DNA of 64,000 nt from Rhodocyclaceae bacterium (GCA_016702335.1 JADJEF010000020.1:1364001-1428000), one strand, 5' to 3'; shown: positions 17,697 to 25,731, counted from the stretch's first letter. Program-made: numbers and translations. Notes: a model not told the origin generated them from the letters alone.

Positions 17697-17715
17697 AAGC
17701 AACTCACAAGCACCT

Positions 17716-19383
17716 CTACTTGAACATCGAGATGCCGGCAGCGCCGTTTCCCTCTTTGACATGGTGTTGCATGTGGCAATTCGGATGTAGCAGGACCAGG
17801 TTGGTCAGCTTGTCCGAGCCTCGTTGAGACCGTTTGATTATGTGGTGAAGATGCCACCCAGTTTCTCTCGTGATCTTCTGATTGCAGATGGGGCATTCAC
17901 CTTCCTGCCACCACCACAACCATCGAAGCTTTCTGCGCCCTTCGAGCGTTTTGTCCATACGCTTTGCCAGCCGCTTGGAAAAATAATCGTCGAACGCGGG
18001 ATCGAACGGATTGGCCTCCGCCATGATCTTGGTATGGGGCCGTTTCCGGTATCCCACCAAGACGGGCAAAAGCTTGTCCCGCTCTGAAAATCGCCAGTCG
18101 CGCCCCTTGAGACACGTAAAGTAACGCCGCTTGATCCATCGCTTTCCCTTGTTAGGGTGACGACGATTCGCCCAGCGCCACAGTGCAGCCCAGATTTGGT
18201 GATCGCATTGTGCAAATGCTTTGGATGCCATCTGACTTCGATGATAGTTGGCCCACCCCCTGACTATCGGGGTAAGTTTTTCAATCACCTCGGCCTGACT
18301 GGCCGCCTTTCTTGCCCGTAACACGTCGCGGATTTTTTGCAGAAACGCTTTGATATTTTTCTTCGACGGCTGTGTTACCAGCATGCGATTGAAATACCTG
18401 ACGTTCCATCCCAGAAAGTCGAAACCCTCCGTCACATGAGTGATTTTGGTTTTCTTCTCCGACAGCCTGAGGCCTCTGATGGCAAGGAACTTCTCTACCA
18501 GAGGTTTGACTTCCAATTCCAGAAACTCTTTCGAGCTGCCGGTGATGATGAAGTCGTCCGCGTAACGCACCAGATTGACTTTTGCCACACGCCCCGCCCG
18601 TACTGTCTTGAATAGCGTGGTCAGTTCGTGTTGCAGCCCATCCAATGCCAAGTTTGCCAACACCGGGGAGATGATGCCTCCCTGTGGCGTACCTGCGTGT
18701 GTTGGGAAAAGCGTTCCCGTTTCAATGAAGCCAGCCTTCAACCATTTCCGAAGGATGCCTTTGTCCATGCAGACATTGGCCACCAGCCAGTCATGACTGA
18801 TGTTGTCGAAGCAGCCTTTGATATCCCCCTCCAGCACCCATTGCGCTGATGCTTTTCGCCCAAGCACATTGCGTACTTGTTCAATGGCATCCGCGGTTGA
18901 GCGCTCACGTCTGAAACCATAGGAATGAGGATCGGCGACTGTCTCGGCGACAGGCTCCAGCGCCAATAAATGCAGCGCTTGCATCGCCCGATCACGCATG
19001 GTTGGAATGCCCAGAGGGCGCTTTTCACCATTTGCTTTCGGGATGTGGATGCGTCGTAGCGGTAGCGGCTTGTATCCCTTGTTGCTGAGATTGAGCACCG
19101 CACTCCACTTCTCGTCCGGTGTGCCCCAGGTTTGCTTATCCACGCCTGGAGTTTTGCGGCCTTTATTCTCTGTGACCTTCCTTACTGCCAGCACTTTCGC
19201 GCTGCTGGATTTGGTCAAGAGTCGTTGCAGGGAGCGAACCTTCCGCCAATCCCCTGCTTTTGCTGCCTTCGCAATACGCGTCTGTAGCCTCGCAACGAAC
19301 TGATACGCCTTGACCCACGAGATACCGTGCCAAGACTGCCAATCCGTGAAGGCGACATCGCAATCGGACTGCATTGCGTCCAT
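17716..19383 (-). CDS. ltrA: Group II intron reverse transcriptase/maturase (LtrA-like) with HNH endonuclease domain
   Basis: 555-residue intron-encoded protein. The N-terminal RVT_N region is at about 17-80 (ISWVKAYQFVARLQTRI). RT motifs follow, including GTPQGGIISPVLANLALD and the catalytic YADD at 274-277, so the polymerase site is intact. A maturase (X) domain lies at about 330-470. A C-terminal HNH has CPICNQ, HHIIKRSQRGSDKLTNLVLLH and CHMQHH. ATG 19383 has GGAGG upstream and lies only 17 nt after the CCA of the intron-borne tRNA. The protein would promote splicing and retrohoming. Confidence 0.95.
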   Translation of the reverse strand: MDAMQSDCDVAFTDWQSWHGISWVKAYQFVARLQTRIAKAAKAGDWRKVRSLQRLLTKSSSAKVLAVRKVTENKGRKTPGVDKQTWGTPDEKWSAVLNLSNKGYKPLPLRRIHIPKANGEKRPLGIPTMRDRAMQALHLLALEPVAETVADPHSYGFRRERSTADAIEQVRNVLGRKASAQWVLEGDIKGCFDNISHDWLVANVCMDKGILRKWLKAGFIETGTLFPTHAGTPQGGIISPVLANLALDGLQHELTTLFKTVRAGRVAKVNLVRYADDFIITGSSKEFLELEVKPLVEKFLAIRGLRLSEKKTKITHVTEGFDFLGWNVRYFNRMLVTQPSKKNIKAFLQKIRDVLRARKAASQAEVIEKLTPIVRGWANYHRSQMASKAFAQCDHQIWAALWRWANRRHPNKGKRWIKRRYFTCLKGRDWRFSERDKLLPVLVGYRKRPHTKIMAEANPFDPAFDDYFSKRLAKRMDKTLEGRRKLRWLWWWQEGECPICNQKITRETGWHLHHIIKRSQRGSDKLTNLVLLHPNCHMQHHVKEGNGAAGISMFK

Positions 19384-19400
19384 ATCAACCTCCGGTTGTA

Positions 19401-19474
19401 TGGAGCGGGTGAAGGGAATCGAACCCTCGTATGCAGCTTGGGAAGCTGCCGTTCTGCCATTGAACTACACCCGC
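19401..19474 (-). tRNA. Intact tRNA-Gly(CCC) carried inside the group II intron
   Basis: 74-nt cloverleaf on the minus strand: acceptor GCGGGTG/CACCCGC, D-arm GTTCAATGGCAGAAC, anticodon arm GCAGC-TTCCCAA-GCTGC with anticodon CCC, variable loop ATAC, T-arm GAGGG-TTCGATT-CCCTT, discriminator T, encoded CCA. All stems pair. It shares anticodon, loop and most of the T-arm with the interrupted tRNA-Gly, but the D-arm and anticodon stem differ. It is therefore not a recent duplicate of the host exons. Confidence 0.95.
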
Positions 19475-20320
19475 TCTGACCCTCAGAGGAAGACGCTATT
19501 GTCCCCGAAGGGATGATAGCACCACCCCCTCGGGTTGCGATTGAACAAACCCTTCTTACGAAGAGTCACCAGATGGAAGTCAGCACGCTTTCGCGTCAGG
19601 GCGATCGTTTCATCCCCTATCCAACCCGTTACAGGCTGGCATTCGCTTTTTCCATCATCCTTTACCTGCACAGGTAAAACGACCCTTGCGAGTCGTCGTG
19701 TTCTTAACGCATATGCGAAACACCCCGACCAACCTTGCGGCTGACCGAGACGTTGTGAGTTGCCATATTGTTAAAGAACGCCCATACAGGCTTACCACGT
19801 TCCGTCCAAGTAACGGAGTTGGGAAGGTCCCGCCTTTTCGCCGGTGATGCTAGCGTCAGCGTGTCCACACCAAGCAAGTGGACAACCGATCACGTGCCTT
19901 TTGGCAGAGCCCGATACTGCAGTTGCGTTTGGCTCACCGAACTTAACGACGTTTAATAGCGGTTCACTTGCGTTGACCATCCAACCCAGCCTAGCGCCTC
20001 ATTCGGATGCAACTTCCGAAATCACGCCAGAACCCCTCACGGGGTTTGACGTACCCCAAGAGGTGGCTACATTGTCGGATCGCTTAGTACCTCACCGTTA
20101 CCAGTGACGCACCGACCCTAGGCTACGGGGTGCTGAAACCCCGGTTCAACCTATTTCCTACTACTGAAAGCCAAGCATCGGCTCAGAAATAGCAGAACAA
20201 TTACTTGAACGGCTTACGCCGTCGAAGTTGACCATCCCCTGGGGGATGATCGGTGGCGAGTCAGATTCGTCTGAGAGCGTCAGACAGGGGAACTCGTAAA
20301 CCTCGCGACTCGTGTCGCAC
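19475..20320 (-). other. Group II intron 5' ribozyme half (domains I-III, start of IV)
   Basis: 846 nt without a convincing gene; short open frames here are not coding-like. The strand begins GTGCGACACG and is rich in nested hairpins. One is GTCCAC-TTGCTTGGT-GTGGAC at 19863-19883, whose loop contains GCTTGG, complementary to CCAAGC at the end of the 5' exon; this is a good exon-binding site 1 candidate. A second GCTTGG is at 20171-20176. Domain boundaries cannot be fixed by eye. Confidence 0.8.
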
Positions 20321-20359
20321 GCTTGGGAAGCTCAGGTAATGCCGTTATACGACGCCCGC
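20321..20359 (-). tRNA. Interrupted tRNA-Gly(CCC), 5' exon
   Basis: 39 nt on the minus strand: acceptor GCGGGCG, TC, D-arm GTATAACGGCATTAC, C, anticodon stem TGAGC, loop TTCCCAA (anticodon CCC), then GC. The intron begins after these first two bases of the 3' anticodon strand. It pairs with the 3' exon at 17587-17621. Confidence 0.92.
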
Positions 20360-20370
20360 ATTGGAGCATG

Positions 20371-20376
20371 ATTGTA
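20371..20376 (-). promoter_or_regulatory. Possible -10 box for the interrupted tRNA-Gly
   Basis: TACAAT on the minus strand, 11-17 nt upstream of the tRNA 5' end. No convincing -35 hexamer was found at the right distance. Confidence 0.45.
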
Positions 20377-20440
20377 GTACAGGGCCCATTTACGCGGAGC
20401 GCTATCTGAAATCGCCATTACTCCTCCGTGACTTCAGAAT

Positions 20441-20457
20441 CGCCCCATTTTGGTGCG
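20441..20457. promoter_or_regulatory. Probable NtrC (GlnG) binding site upstream of glnK
   Basis: CGCCCCATTTTGGTGCG, 14 of 17 positions matching the dyad TGCACC-N5-GGTGCA. It is about 100 bp upstream of the sigma-54 promoter, a normal enhancer distance. A weaker half-dyad (GCTACC … GGTGCG) lies at about 20472-20489. Confidence 0.65.
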
Positions 20458-20551
20458 ATAGCTAGTGAGCGGCTACCCAATACGGTGCGGGCTATCGATT
20501 AAGCGGCGCATCAACCTTCCTAAGGTATTGTTTATAAGAACCATTTCGTGG

Positions 20552-20567
20552 TGGCACGGTCTTCGCA
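20552..20567 (+). promoter_or_regulatory. Sigma-54 (RpoN) promoter of glnK-amtB
   Basis: TGGCACGGTCTTCGCA matches the -24/-12 consensus TGGCACG-N4-TTGCW at all fixed positions but one. GG and GC have the right spacing. It is 41 bp upstream of the glnK start and implies induction under nitrogen limitation by NtrC. Confidence 0.85.
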
Positions 20568-20607
20568 ATAGGAACTGTGCTTTTTCACTTAAAGGAAGGA
20601 ATCCACC

Positions 20608-20946
20608 ATGAAACTTGTTACTGCCATCATCAAGCCATTCAAGCTTGACGAAGTGCGCGAGGCCCTCGCCGCCTGCGGCGTACAAGGCATCACCGTCACC
20701 GAGGTCAAAGGCTTTGGGCGTCAGAAAGGTCACACCGAGCTCTATCGCGGTGCCGAGTATGTCGTCGACTTCCTGCCTAAGGTCAAGATTGAGGCGGCTA
20801 TTCGCGACGATCTTGTCGATCAGGTCATTGAAGCCATCAGCAAATCGGCAAGCACCGGCAAGATCGGAGACGGAAAAATTTTCGTCGCCGATGTTGAGCA
20901 AGTTATCCGCATCCGCACCGGTGAAACCGGTGATTCGGCACTGTAA
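20608..20946 (+). CDS. glnK: Nitrogen regulatory protein P-II (GlnK)
   Basis: 112-residue P-II trimer subunit. It begins MKLVTAIIKPFKLDEVREAL. The T-loop carries Tyr51, the uridylylation site, in YRGAEYVVDFLPK. The C-terminal signature GKIGDGKIFVADVEQVIRIRTGE is complete. The sigma-54 promoter and the amtB gene 10 bp downstream identify it as the GlnK type, which binds and closes AmtB when nitrogen is plentiful. Confidence 0.96.
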   Translation: MKLVTAIIKPFKLDEVREALAACGVQGITVTEVKGFGRQKGHTELYRGAEYVVDFLPKVKIEAAIRDDLVDQVIEAISKSASTGKIGDGKIFVADVEQVIRIRTGETGDSAL

Positions 20947-20956
20947 GGAGATCACC

Positions 20957-22453
20957 ATGAAAAAATTTATCACCATCATGCTGGCGGCTTGTGCTGTCGG
21001 TTTAGCTAGCGGTGCCTGGGCAGAAGAAGCCGCCAAGCCTGCCGCTGCCGAAATGGCAGCCGTAACTGAGGCGGGACCCGCTGCCGCTCCGGAGGCAGCA
21101 CCCGCCGCCGAAGCAGCTCCCGCTGAGGCAGCCCCGGCACCAACCCTCTCCAAAGCAGATAACGCATGGGTCATGGTCTGTGCCGCTCTTGTGGTTCTGA
21201 TGTGCATTCCAGGCTTGGCTTTGTTCTACGGTGGCTTGGTGCGTACCAAGAACATGCTCTCGGTGCTGATGCAGGTTTTCGTTACCTTCGCTTTGATCAG
21301 CGTCCTCTGGGCTGTGTATGGCTACAGCGTTGCTTTCACTGAAGGTAACGAATTCATCGGTGGCTTCAGCAAAATGTTCCTCGCTGGCATCACGCCCGAT
21401 TCTTTGGGAGCGACGTTCAGCAAGGGCATCTACACCACCGAGTTCGCCTTCGTCGCCTTCCAGGGCGCGTTTGCAGCCATCACCTGTGGCCTCATCGTTG
21501 GTGCCTTTGCCGAGCGCATGAAATTCGCTGCCGTACTGCTGTTCATGGTGATCTGGTTCAGTTTCAGCTACCTGCCCATGGCACACATGGTCTGGTACTG
21601 GGCAGGTCCGGATGCTTACACCTCAGCTGAGGCCGCCGCAACCGCAGGTGCAACGGCTGGCTACCTGTTCCAGCATGGCGCGCTCGACTTCGCTGGCGGC
21701 ACCGTGGTGCACATCAACGCCGCTGTCGCGGGTCTGGTGGGTGCTTACATGGTCGGCAAGCGTGTTGGCTACGGTAAGGACTCCATGGCACCGCACTCGC
21801 TGACCTTGACCATGATCGGCGCTTCGCTGCTCTGGGTTGGCTGGTTCGGCTTCAATGCCGGCTCCGCACTCGAAGCGGGTGGTGTTGCCTCGTTGGCCTT
21901 CGTGACCACCTTGCTCGCAACTGCCATGGCAACCTTGAGCTGGATGGCGGCCGAGTGGGTGTTCAAAGGCAAGCCCTCGATGCTGGGTGCGGCTTCCGGA
22001 GCTGTGGCTGGTCTCGTGGCGATTACTCCGGCAGCAGGTTTCGTCGGTGTTAGTGGTGCCTTGGCCATCGGTCTGCTGGCTGGCGTCGTCTGCCTGTGGG
22101 GCGTCAATGGTCTGAAGAAGCTACTCGGTGCGGATGACTCGCTCGATGTGTTCGGCGTCCATGGTGTCGGCGGCATCCTCGGTGCCATCCTGACGGGTGT
22201 CTTCGCGGCTCCGTCGCTCGGCGGTTCAGGCATCTGGGACTACGTGGGCAACAAAGTAGCCGATGGCTACGACATCGTGGGTCAGGTGATCATCCAGGCC
22301 ACGGGTGTCGGAATCACGGTGGTGTTGTCTGGCGTCGTTGCTTTCATCGCCTTCAAGATCGTCGATATCCTCATCGGTCTGCGTGTGCCGGAAGATGAAG
22401 AGCGCGAGGGCCTGGATGTAACCTCGCACGGCGAAACGGCCTACCACGGCTAG
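20957..22453 (+). CDS. amtB: Ammonium transporter AmtB
   Basis: 498-residue ammonium channel. The signal peptide (MKKFITIMLAACAVGLASGAWA) is followed by an Ala/Pro/Glu-rich linker to about residue 70, then eleven membrane helices. These include GLALFYGGLVRTKN and the pore-region segments DFAGGTVVHINAAVAGLVGA and DVFGVHGVGGILGAILTGVF with the twin-His residues. ATG 20957 is preceded by AAGGAG. A longer frame opening at 20615 only overlaps glnK and is not used. Confidence 0.97.
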   Translation: MKKFITIMLAACAVGLASGAWAEEAAKPAAAEMAAVTEAGPAAAPEAAPAAEAAPAEAAPAPTLSKADNAWVMVCAALVVLMCIPGLALFYGGLVRTKNMLSVLMQVFVTFALISVLWAVYGYSVAFTEGNEFIGGFSKMFLAGITPDSLGATFSKGIYTTEFAFVAFQGAFAAITCGLIVGAFAERMKFAAVLLFMVIWFSFSYLPMAHMVWYWAGPDAYTSAEAAATAGATAGYLFQHGALDFAGGTVVHINAAVAGLVGAYMVGKRVGYGKDSMAPHSLTLTMIGASLLWVGWFGFNAGSALEAGGVASLAFVTTLLATAMATLSWMAAEWVFKGKPSMLGAASGAVAGLVAITPAAGFVGVSGALAIGLLAGVVCLWGVNGLKKLLGADDSLDVFGVHGVGGILGAILTGVFAAPSLGGSGIWDYVGNKVADGYDIVGQVIIQATGVGITVVLSGVVAFIAFKIVDILIGLRVPEDEEREGLDVTSHGETAYHG

Positions 22454-22483
22454 GTCGCACACTGCAAAGTTGTCTAAGTAATG

Positions 22484-22516
22484 CAACGGGCACCTCAGGG
22501 TGCCCGTTGTGCTTTT
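22484..22516 (+). terminator. Intrinsic terminator after amtB
   Basis: Stem CAACGGGCACC / GGTGCCCGTTG with TCAG loop (22484-22509), followed by TGCTTTT. Confidence 0.88.
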
Positions 22517-22564
22517 GAGGGTGCGAGAATGCCTGCTTCGTTACCTACCTTGCAGTGCAAAGCC

Positions 22565-23182
22565 ATGAAGCTCTATACCGCTCCCCGCGCACCCAACCCC
22601 CGCCGCGTCGACATGTTTCTGGCTGAAAAGTCAGCGCCGCCGATCGAGCGTATCGCCATTGACATCAATTCTGGAGCCCATCGTACCAGCGAGTTTCGGG
22701 CCAAAAACCCGATTGCGCGCATCCCGGTCCTCGAGCTTGATGACGGGCGGCTACTCGCCGAGTCGCGTGCCATCTGCACCTACCTTGAAGGGCTCTACCC
22801 TGAACCCAACCTGATGGGTAGCAGCACCGACGAGCGGGCATTCATAGAAATGGCCGACCGACAGGTCGAGTTCACGCTGCTAGCCACGATTGCCAACGCT
22901 ATCCGTCATACTCACCCAGGACTCGCGGCGCTTGAACAACCGCAGTTCGCTGAGTTTGGCAAATCGCAATTCGGCAAACTCGCCGAGAAAATACGCTGGC
23001 TGGACGACCGGTTGGCGACGCAGGCCTTTGTCGCCAGCGACCGCTTCACCATTGCCGATATCACAGCCTTTTGCGGCATCGAGTTTGCCCGGCTGCTCAA
23101 GTGGAAACCTGCGGATATCGGCCTCACCCATCTGCAAGCCTGGCGCGAGCGCATTGCGACGCGACCGAGCGCGCAGGTTTAA
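22565..23182 (+). CDS. Glutathione S-transferase family protein
   Basis: 205-residue GST. The N-terminal thioredoxin-like fold (MKLYTAPRAPNPRRVDMFLAEK) has the glutathione-site segments NPIARIPVLELDDG and AESRAICTYLE, and an all-helical C-terminal domain follows with FTIADITAFCGIEFA. ATG 22565 is the family-like start; the frame is open further upstream but overlaps the amtB terminator. The substrate is unknown. A dispersed 27-bp repeat lies 8 bp after its stop. Confidence 0.92.
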   Translation: MKLYTAPRAPNPRRVDMFLAEKSAPPIERIAIDINSGAHRTSEFRAKNPIARIPVLELDDGRLLAESRAICTYLEGLYPEPNLMGSSTDERAFIEMADRQVEFTLLATIANAIRHTHPGLAALEQPQFAEFGKSQFGKLAEKIRWLDDRLATQAFVASDRFTIADITAFCGIEFARLLKWKPADIGLTHLQAWRERIATRPSAQV

Positions 23183-23190
23183 CTTCACAT

Positions 23191-23217
23191 CCGCAAGTCG
23201 GCGCTGGTGACACGGCG
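23191..23217 (+). repeat. 27-bp dispersed repeat between the GST and acyltransferase genes
   Basis: CCGCAAGTCGGCGCTGG, then TGACAC, then GGCG, a perfect consensus copy. The GTG used as the acyltransferase start lies inside it. Confidence 0.92.
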
Positions 23218-24295
23218 AAAGCGATTGCCGACACGTGCCTTGCGTCCGACCCCCGCCAGCACCGGTGGCGCGCTCCCCGGAGCGGCAAAGAGCGGCCGGC
23301 AATTCCCTCTGGTCAACGCATTAAAGGCGCTCGCGGCACAACTTATCGTCTGGCATCACCTGGCCTACTACGGGCCAATGTCAGATGTCGCCCTGCCGCT
23401 GGCTCCTGATCTGATCGGCTGGCTGTACAGCGATGGCCGGTACGCGGTACAGGTATTTCTTGTGCTCGGCGGCTTTCTCGCTGCGCGCAGCCTGCAGCGC
23501 GCAGCAAGTACGCGCAAACTGCCGGCGCTGTTGTGGAAACGCTACCTGCGTCTGGCGGCACCGCTGCCCGTCGTCCTCATTATCGCAATCGGTGCCAACG
23601 CGTTGGCGGCTCAATGGATGACTCACGATTCCTTGTCGCCGCACCCGACCCTGGGGCAGATTGTCGCCCACCTTGCCCTGGCGCATAAACCGTTGGGTTT
23701 CGACTCCCTGTCGGCAGGCTTGTGGTACCCCGCCATCGACTTTCAACTCTACGCCATGCTGGCTCTGGTGGTGGCATTGGCCGCACGCTGGGGCATACCT
23801 CTGGCTTGGCTGATCGTATTGCTTGCGGCACTGTCGATTCTGGTCATCAATCGCTGGCCGGCCGCGGACGTCTGGGCACCCTACTTTTTCGGTGCCTATG
23901 GTCTAGGCGTGATGGTCGCCCTGAGCGCTGGTCGGGCGACCCCTCCCGCAACGGTGTTGCTGGTGTTGAGCGTCGCGGCATTGTGGCTGGAGTTTCGTGA
24001 GCGTCTATTGCTGGCCGTGCTCACCGCAGCACTGTTGTGGCTGGCTCTGCGCCGACCAGCCTTGATGACGCTGGGGCAGAGTCACTGGATTTCCTGGCTG
24101 GCTGACCGCTCGTACGCCCTGTTCCTGATTCACTTCCCGGTACTGCTGCTGGTCAATGCCACTTTTGCTCGGCACGTTGTCGAAGTGCCGGCTTGGCATG
24201 CATTGGGCATGCTCACCGGCTACCTCGCCAGCCTGGGTGCCGCCGCCCTGTTCTATCGCTTTATCGAGCAGCCTCTTGCACGTCGACTGCGCTAG
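23207..24295 (+). CDS. Acyltransferase 3 family membrane protein (OafA/YrhL-like)
   Basis: 362-residue integral membrane acyltransferase with about ten hydrophobic helices. It contains the family segments NALKALAAQLIVWHHLAYYG (catalytic His region), YAVQVFLVLGGFLAARSL and DRSYALFLIHFPVLLLVN. Such enzymes O-acetylate or O-acylate surface sugars; the acceptor is not known. The start is either GTG 23207, inside the 27-bp repeat, or TTG 23222. Its 3' end overlaps the convergent photolyase gene by 35 bp. Confidence 0.85.
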   Translation: MTRRKRLPTRALRPTPASTGGALPGAAKSGRQFPLVNALKALAAQLIVWHHLAYYGPMSDVALPLAPDLIGWLYSDGRYAVQVFLVLGGFLAARSLQRAASTRKLPALLWKRYLRLAAPLPVVLIIAIGANALAAQWMTHDSLSPHPTLGQIVAHLALAHKPLGFDSLSAGLWYPAIDFQLYAMLALVVALAARWGIPLAWLIVLLAALSILVINRWPAADVWAPYFFGAYGLGVMVALSAGRATPPATVLLVLSVAALWLEFRERLLLAVLTAALLWLALRRPALMTLGQSHWISWLADRSYALFLIHFPVLLLVNATFARHVVEVPAWHALGMLTGYLASLGAAALFYRFIEQPLARRLR

Positions 24296-25703
24296 TGGCA
24301 CCGGCCGCGAGCTTGTAGCGTGCCAGTGTCGAGGTGCGTGCCACCGCGTGATCAACAATGGGTGGTGGATAGTCGAGCTTTCCGAAACCACTCCAGGTCC
24401 AAGGCGCGTGAATGAACTTCTCGGGTACCGAGGTCAACTCGGGCACGTAGCGGCGAATGAACTGCCCGTGCGCATCAAATCGTTCCGATTGCCTTACCGG
24501 GTTGAAGATCCGGAACCAGGGCTGCGCATCGCAACCGGTCGATGCCGCCCACTGCCAGCCACCATTGTTGGCGGCGAGATCGAAATCCAACAGGTGTTCA
24601 GCAAACCAGGCCTCGCCCAATCGCCAGTCGAGTTCCAGGTCTTTGCACAAAAACGACGCGGTTACCATGCGCAGGCGATTGTGCATGTAACCCGAGTGTG
24701 CCAACTGACGCATCGCGGCATCGACCAGCGGATAGCCGGTCTTGCCCTGCTGCCACGCCAGCAGTTGTTCGGGCGCATCTAGCCAGCGCAAGGTGTCGAA
24801 CTGCGGCTTGTAACAGCGCCCGACCACCTGCGGATGCTGCCAGAGGATCATCTGATAAAACTCGCGCCAAATCAGCTCCGACAGCCAGATGTCAGCGCCC
24901 TGGCTGCGCCGCTCCACGGCGTGGCGGACCAGTTGCCGGACCGAGAGCGTGCCGAAGCGCAAATGCGTCGAAAGATACGACGGCCCCTTGAGCGCCGGGA
25001 AATCGCGGCGGGCAGCGTAGTCGTCCATGCGCTCAAGGAAATCTGCAAACAAACGCTGCGCACCCGACATACCCGTGGGTAGCGGCAACTCAGCCAGGTT
25101 GGTGCGCGTGAAACCAAGTTCAGCCAATGAAGGCAAGTCGTGTGGCAGCGTATCCGCTTGCAACTGCCCGGGCCTTGGCGCTACCACACGCTCGGCGATA
25201 TCGCCGGTTTCAAGTCGCTTCAGCCAGGCATTTTTATACGGCGTGAATACCCCGAACGGCGTGCCCGCCTGAGTGCGAACCTCCTCGCGGTCGAAAATCA
25301 CCTGATCTTTGCTTATCCGCAAGTCGGCGCTGGTAGTACGGCGCAATGCCGCAGCGATGGCCTCATCGCGCGCAATCGCCACTGGCTCATAGTCGCGATT
25401 GACATACACGGCAGACACACCAAGCGTCTTTGCCAGTGCCGGAATAATCTCCACCGGGCGACCGTGGCGCACGATAAGACCGCCACCCTGTCTGGAAAGC
25501 GCCGCGTGCAACTCCTCTACGGCATGCCAGATAAACTCGACGCGCCGGTCTGCGCGCGGCAGCAGCTCCAGGATGTCGCGGTCAAAGACGAAGACGCAAT
25601 ACACCTGATCGTGCTCAGCCAGCGCTGCGGCGAACGCGGCATGGTCATCGCTGCGAAGGTCGCGGCGGAACCAGACAAGGGCAGAGCCAGGGTCAGAGAG
25701 CAT
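24261..25703 (-). CDS. phrB: Deoxyribodipyrimidine photolyase (class I CPD photolyase)
   Basis: 480-residue cryptochrome/photolyase. The N-terminal antenna-binding domain begins ALVWFRRDLRSDDHAAF. The FAD-binding helical domain has ELIWREFYQMILWQHP, TGYPLVDAAMRQLAHSGYMHNRLRM and NNGGWQWAASTGCDAQPWFRIFNP. It repairs cyclobutane pyrimidine dimers using light. A 27-bp repeat encodes RRTTSADLR before KDQVIFDREEV. It overlaps the acyltransferase gene tail to tail. Confidence 0.95.
   Translation of the reverse strand: MLSDPGSALVWFRRDLRSDDHAAFAAALAEHDQVYCVFVFDRDILELLPRADRRVEFIWHAVEELHAALSRQGGGLIVRHGRPVEIIPALAKTLGVSAVYVNRDYEPVAIARDEAIAAALRRTTSADLRISKDQVIFDREEVRTQAGTPFGVFTPYKNAWLKRLETGDIAERVVAPRPGQLQADTLPHDLPSLAELGFTRTNLAELPLPTGMSGAQRLFADFLERMDDYAARRDFPALKGPSYLSTHLRFGTLSVRQLVRHAVERRSQGADIWLSELIWREFYQMILWQHPQVVGRCYKPQFDTLRWLDAPEQLLAWQQGKTGYPLVDAAMRQLAHSGYMHNRLRMVTASFLCKDLELDWRLGEAWFAEHLLDFDLAANNGGWQWAASTGCDAQPWFRIFNPVRQSERFDAHGQFIRRYVPELTSVPEKFIHAPWTWSGFGKLDYPPPIVDHAVARTSTLARYKLAAGATSAVDVQEAAR
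25317..25343 (+). repeat. 27-bp dispersed repeat, copy in phrB
   Basis: CCGCAAGTCGGCGCTGG, then TAGTAC, then GGCG, a perfect match to the consensus. It is antisense to phrB and in a frame-preserving position. Confidence 0.92.
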
Positions 25704-25731
25704 GCACCCAGATTACAATGACAGCGTCGCT

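Larger units (their letters stand above)
17622..20320 (-). mobile_element. Group II intron (2,699 nt) inside tRNA-Gly(CCC), carrying a second tRNA-Gly(CCC)
   Basis: Read on the minus strand, the element begins GTGCG directly after the tRNA 5' exon (…TTCCCAAGC) and ends …CCCGAC before the 3' exon (TCATGAAG…). Its parts in order are: 5' ribozyme half (20320 to about 19475), an intact tRNA-Gly (19474-19401), the maturase ORF (19383-17716), domain V (17696-17663) and domain VI (17659-17625). The bulged A of domain VI is seven nucleotides from the 3' end, as a branch point should be. The maturase resembles the chloroplast-like class with an HNH domain. All hallmarks of a splicing-competent, mobile intron are present. 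Splicing itself is inferred. Confidence 0.9.

Noticed and set aside
17587..19474. Reading the element as a 5'-truncated intron lying between two tandem tRNA-Gly genes
   Set aside because: The intact tRNA sits only 18 bp from the maturase, which first suggested lost domains I-III. The missing 5' half of the other tRNA and a GTGCG intron start were then found at 20359-20320, so the intron is full length and the intact tRNA is inside it.
19483..20107. Short open frames in the intron 5' half
   Set aside because: They have no ribosome-binding sites or family-like sequence and fall in structured ribozyme RNA.
20473..21207. 244-aa minus-strand open frame over glnK and the amtB start
   Set aside because: It is antisense to two certain genes and its Ala/Gly-rich translation mirrors their codon pattern.
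21002..21586. 194-aa minus-strand frame over amtB
   Set aside because: Shadow of amtB; low-complexity translation without a family match.
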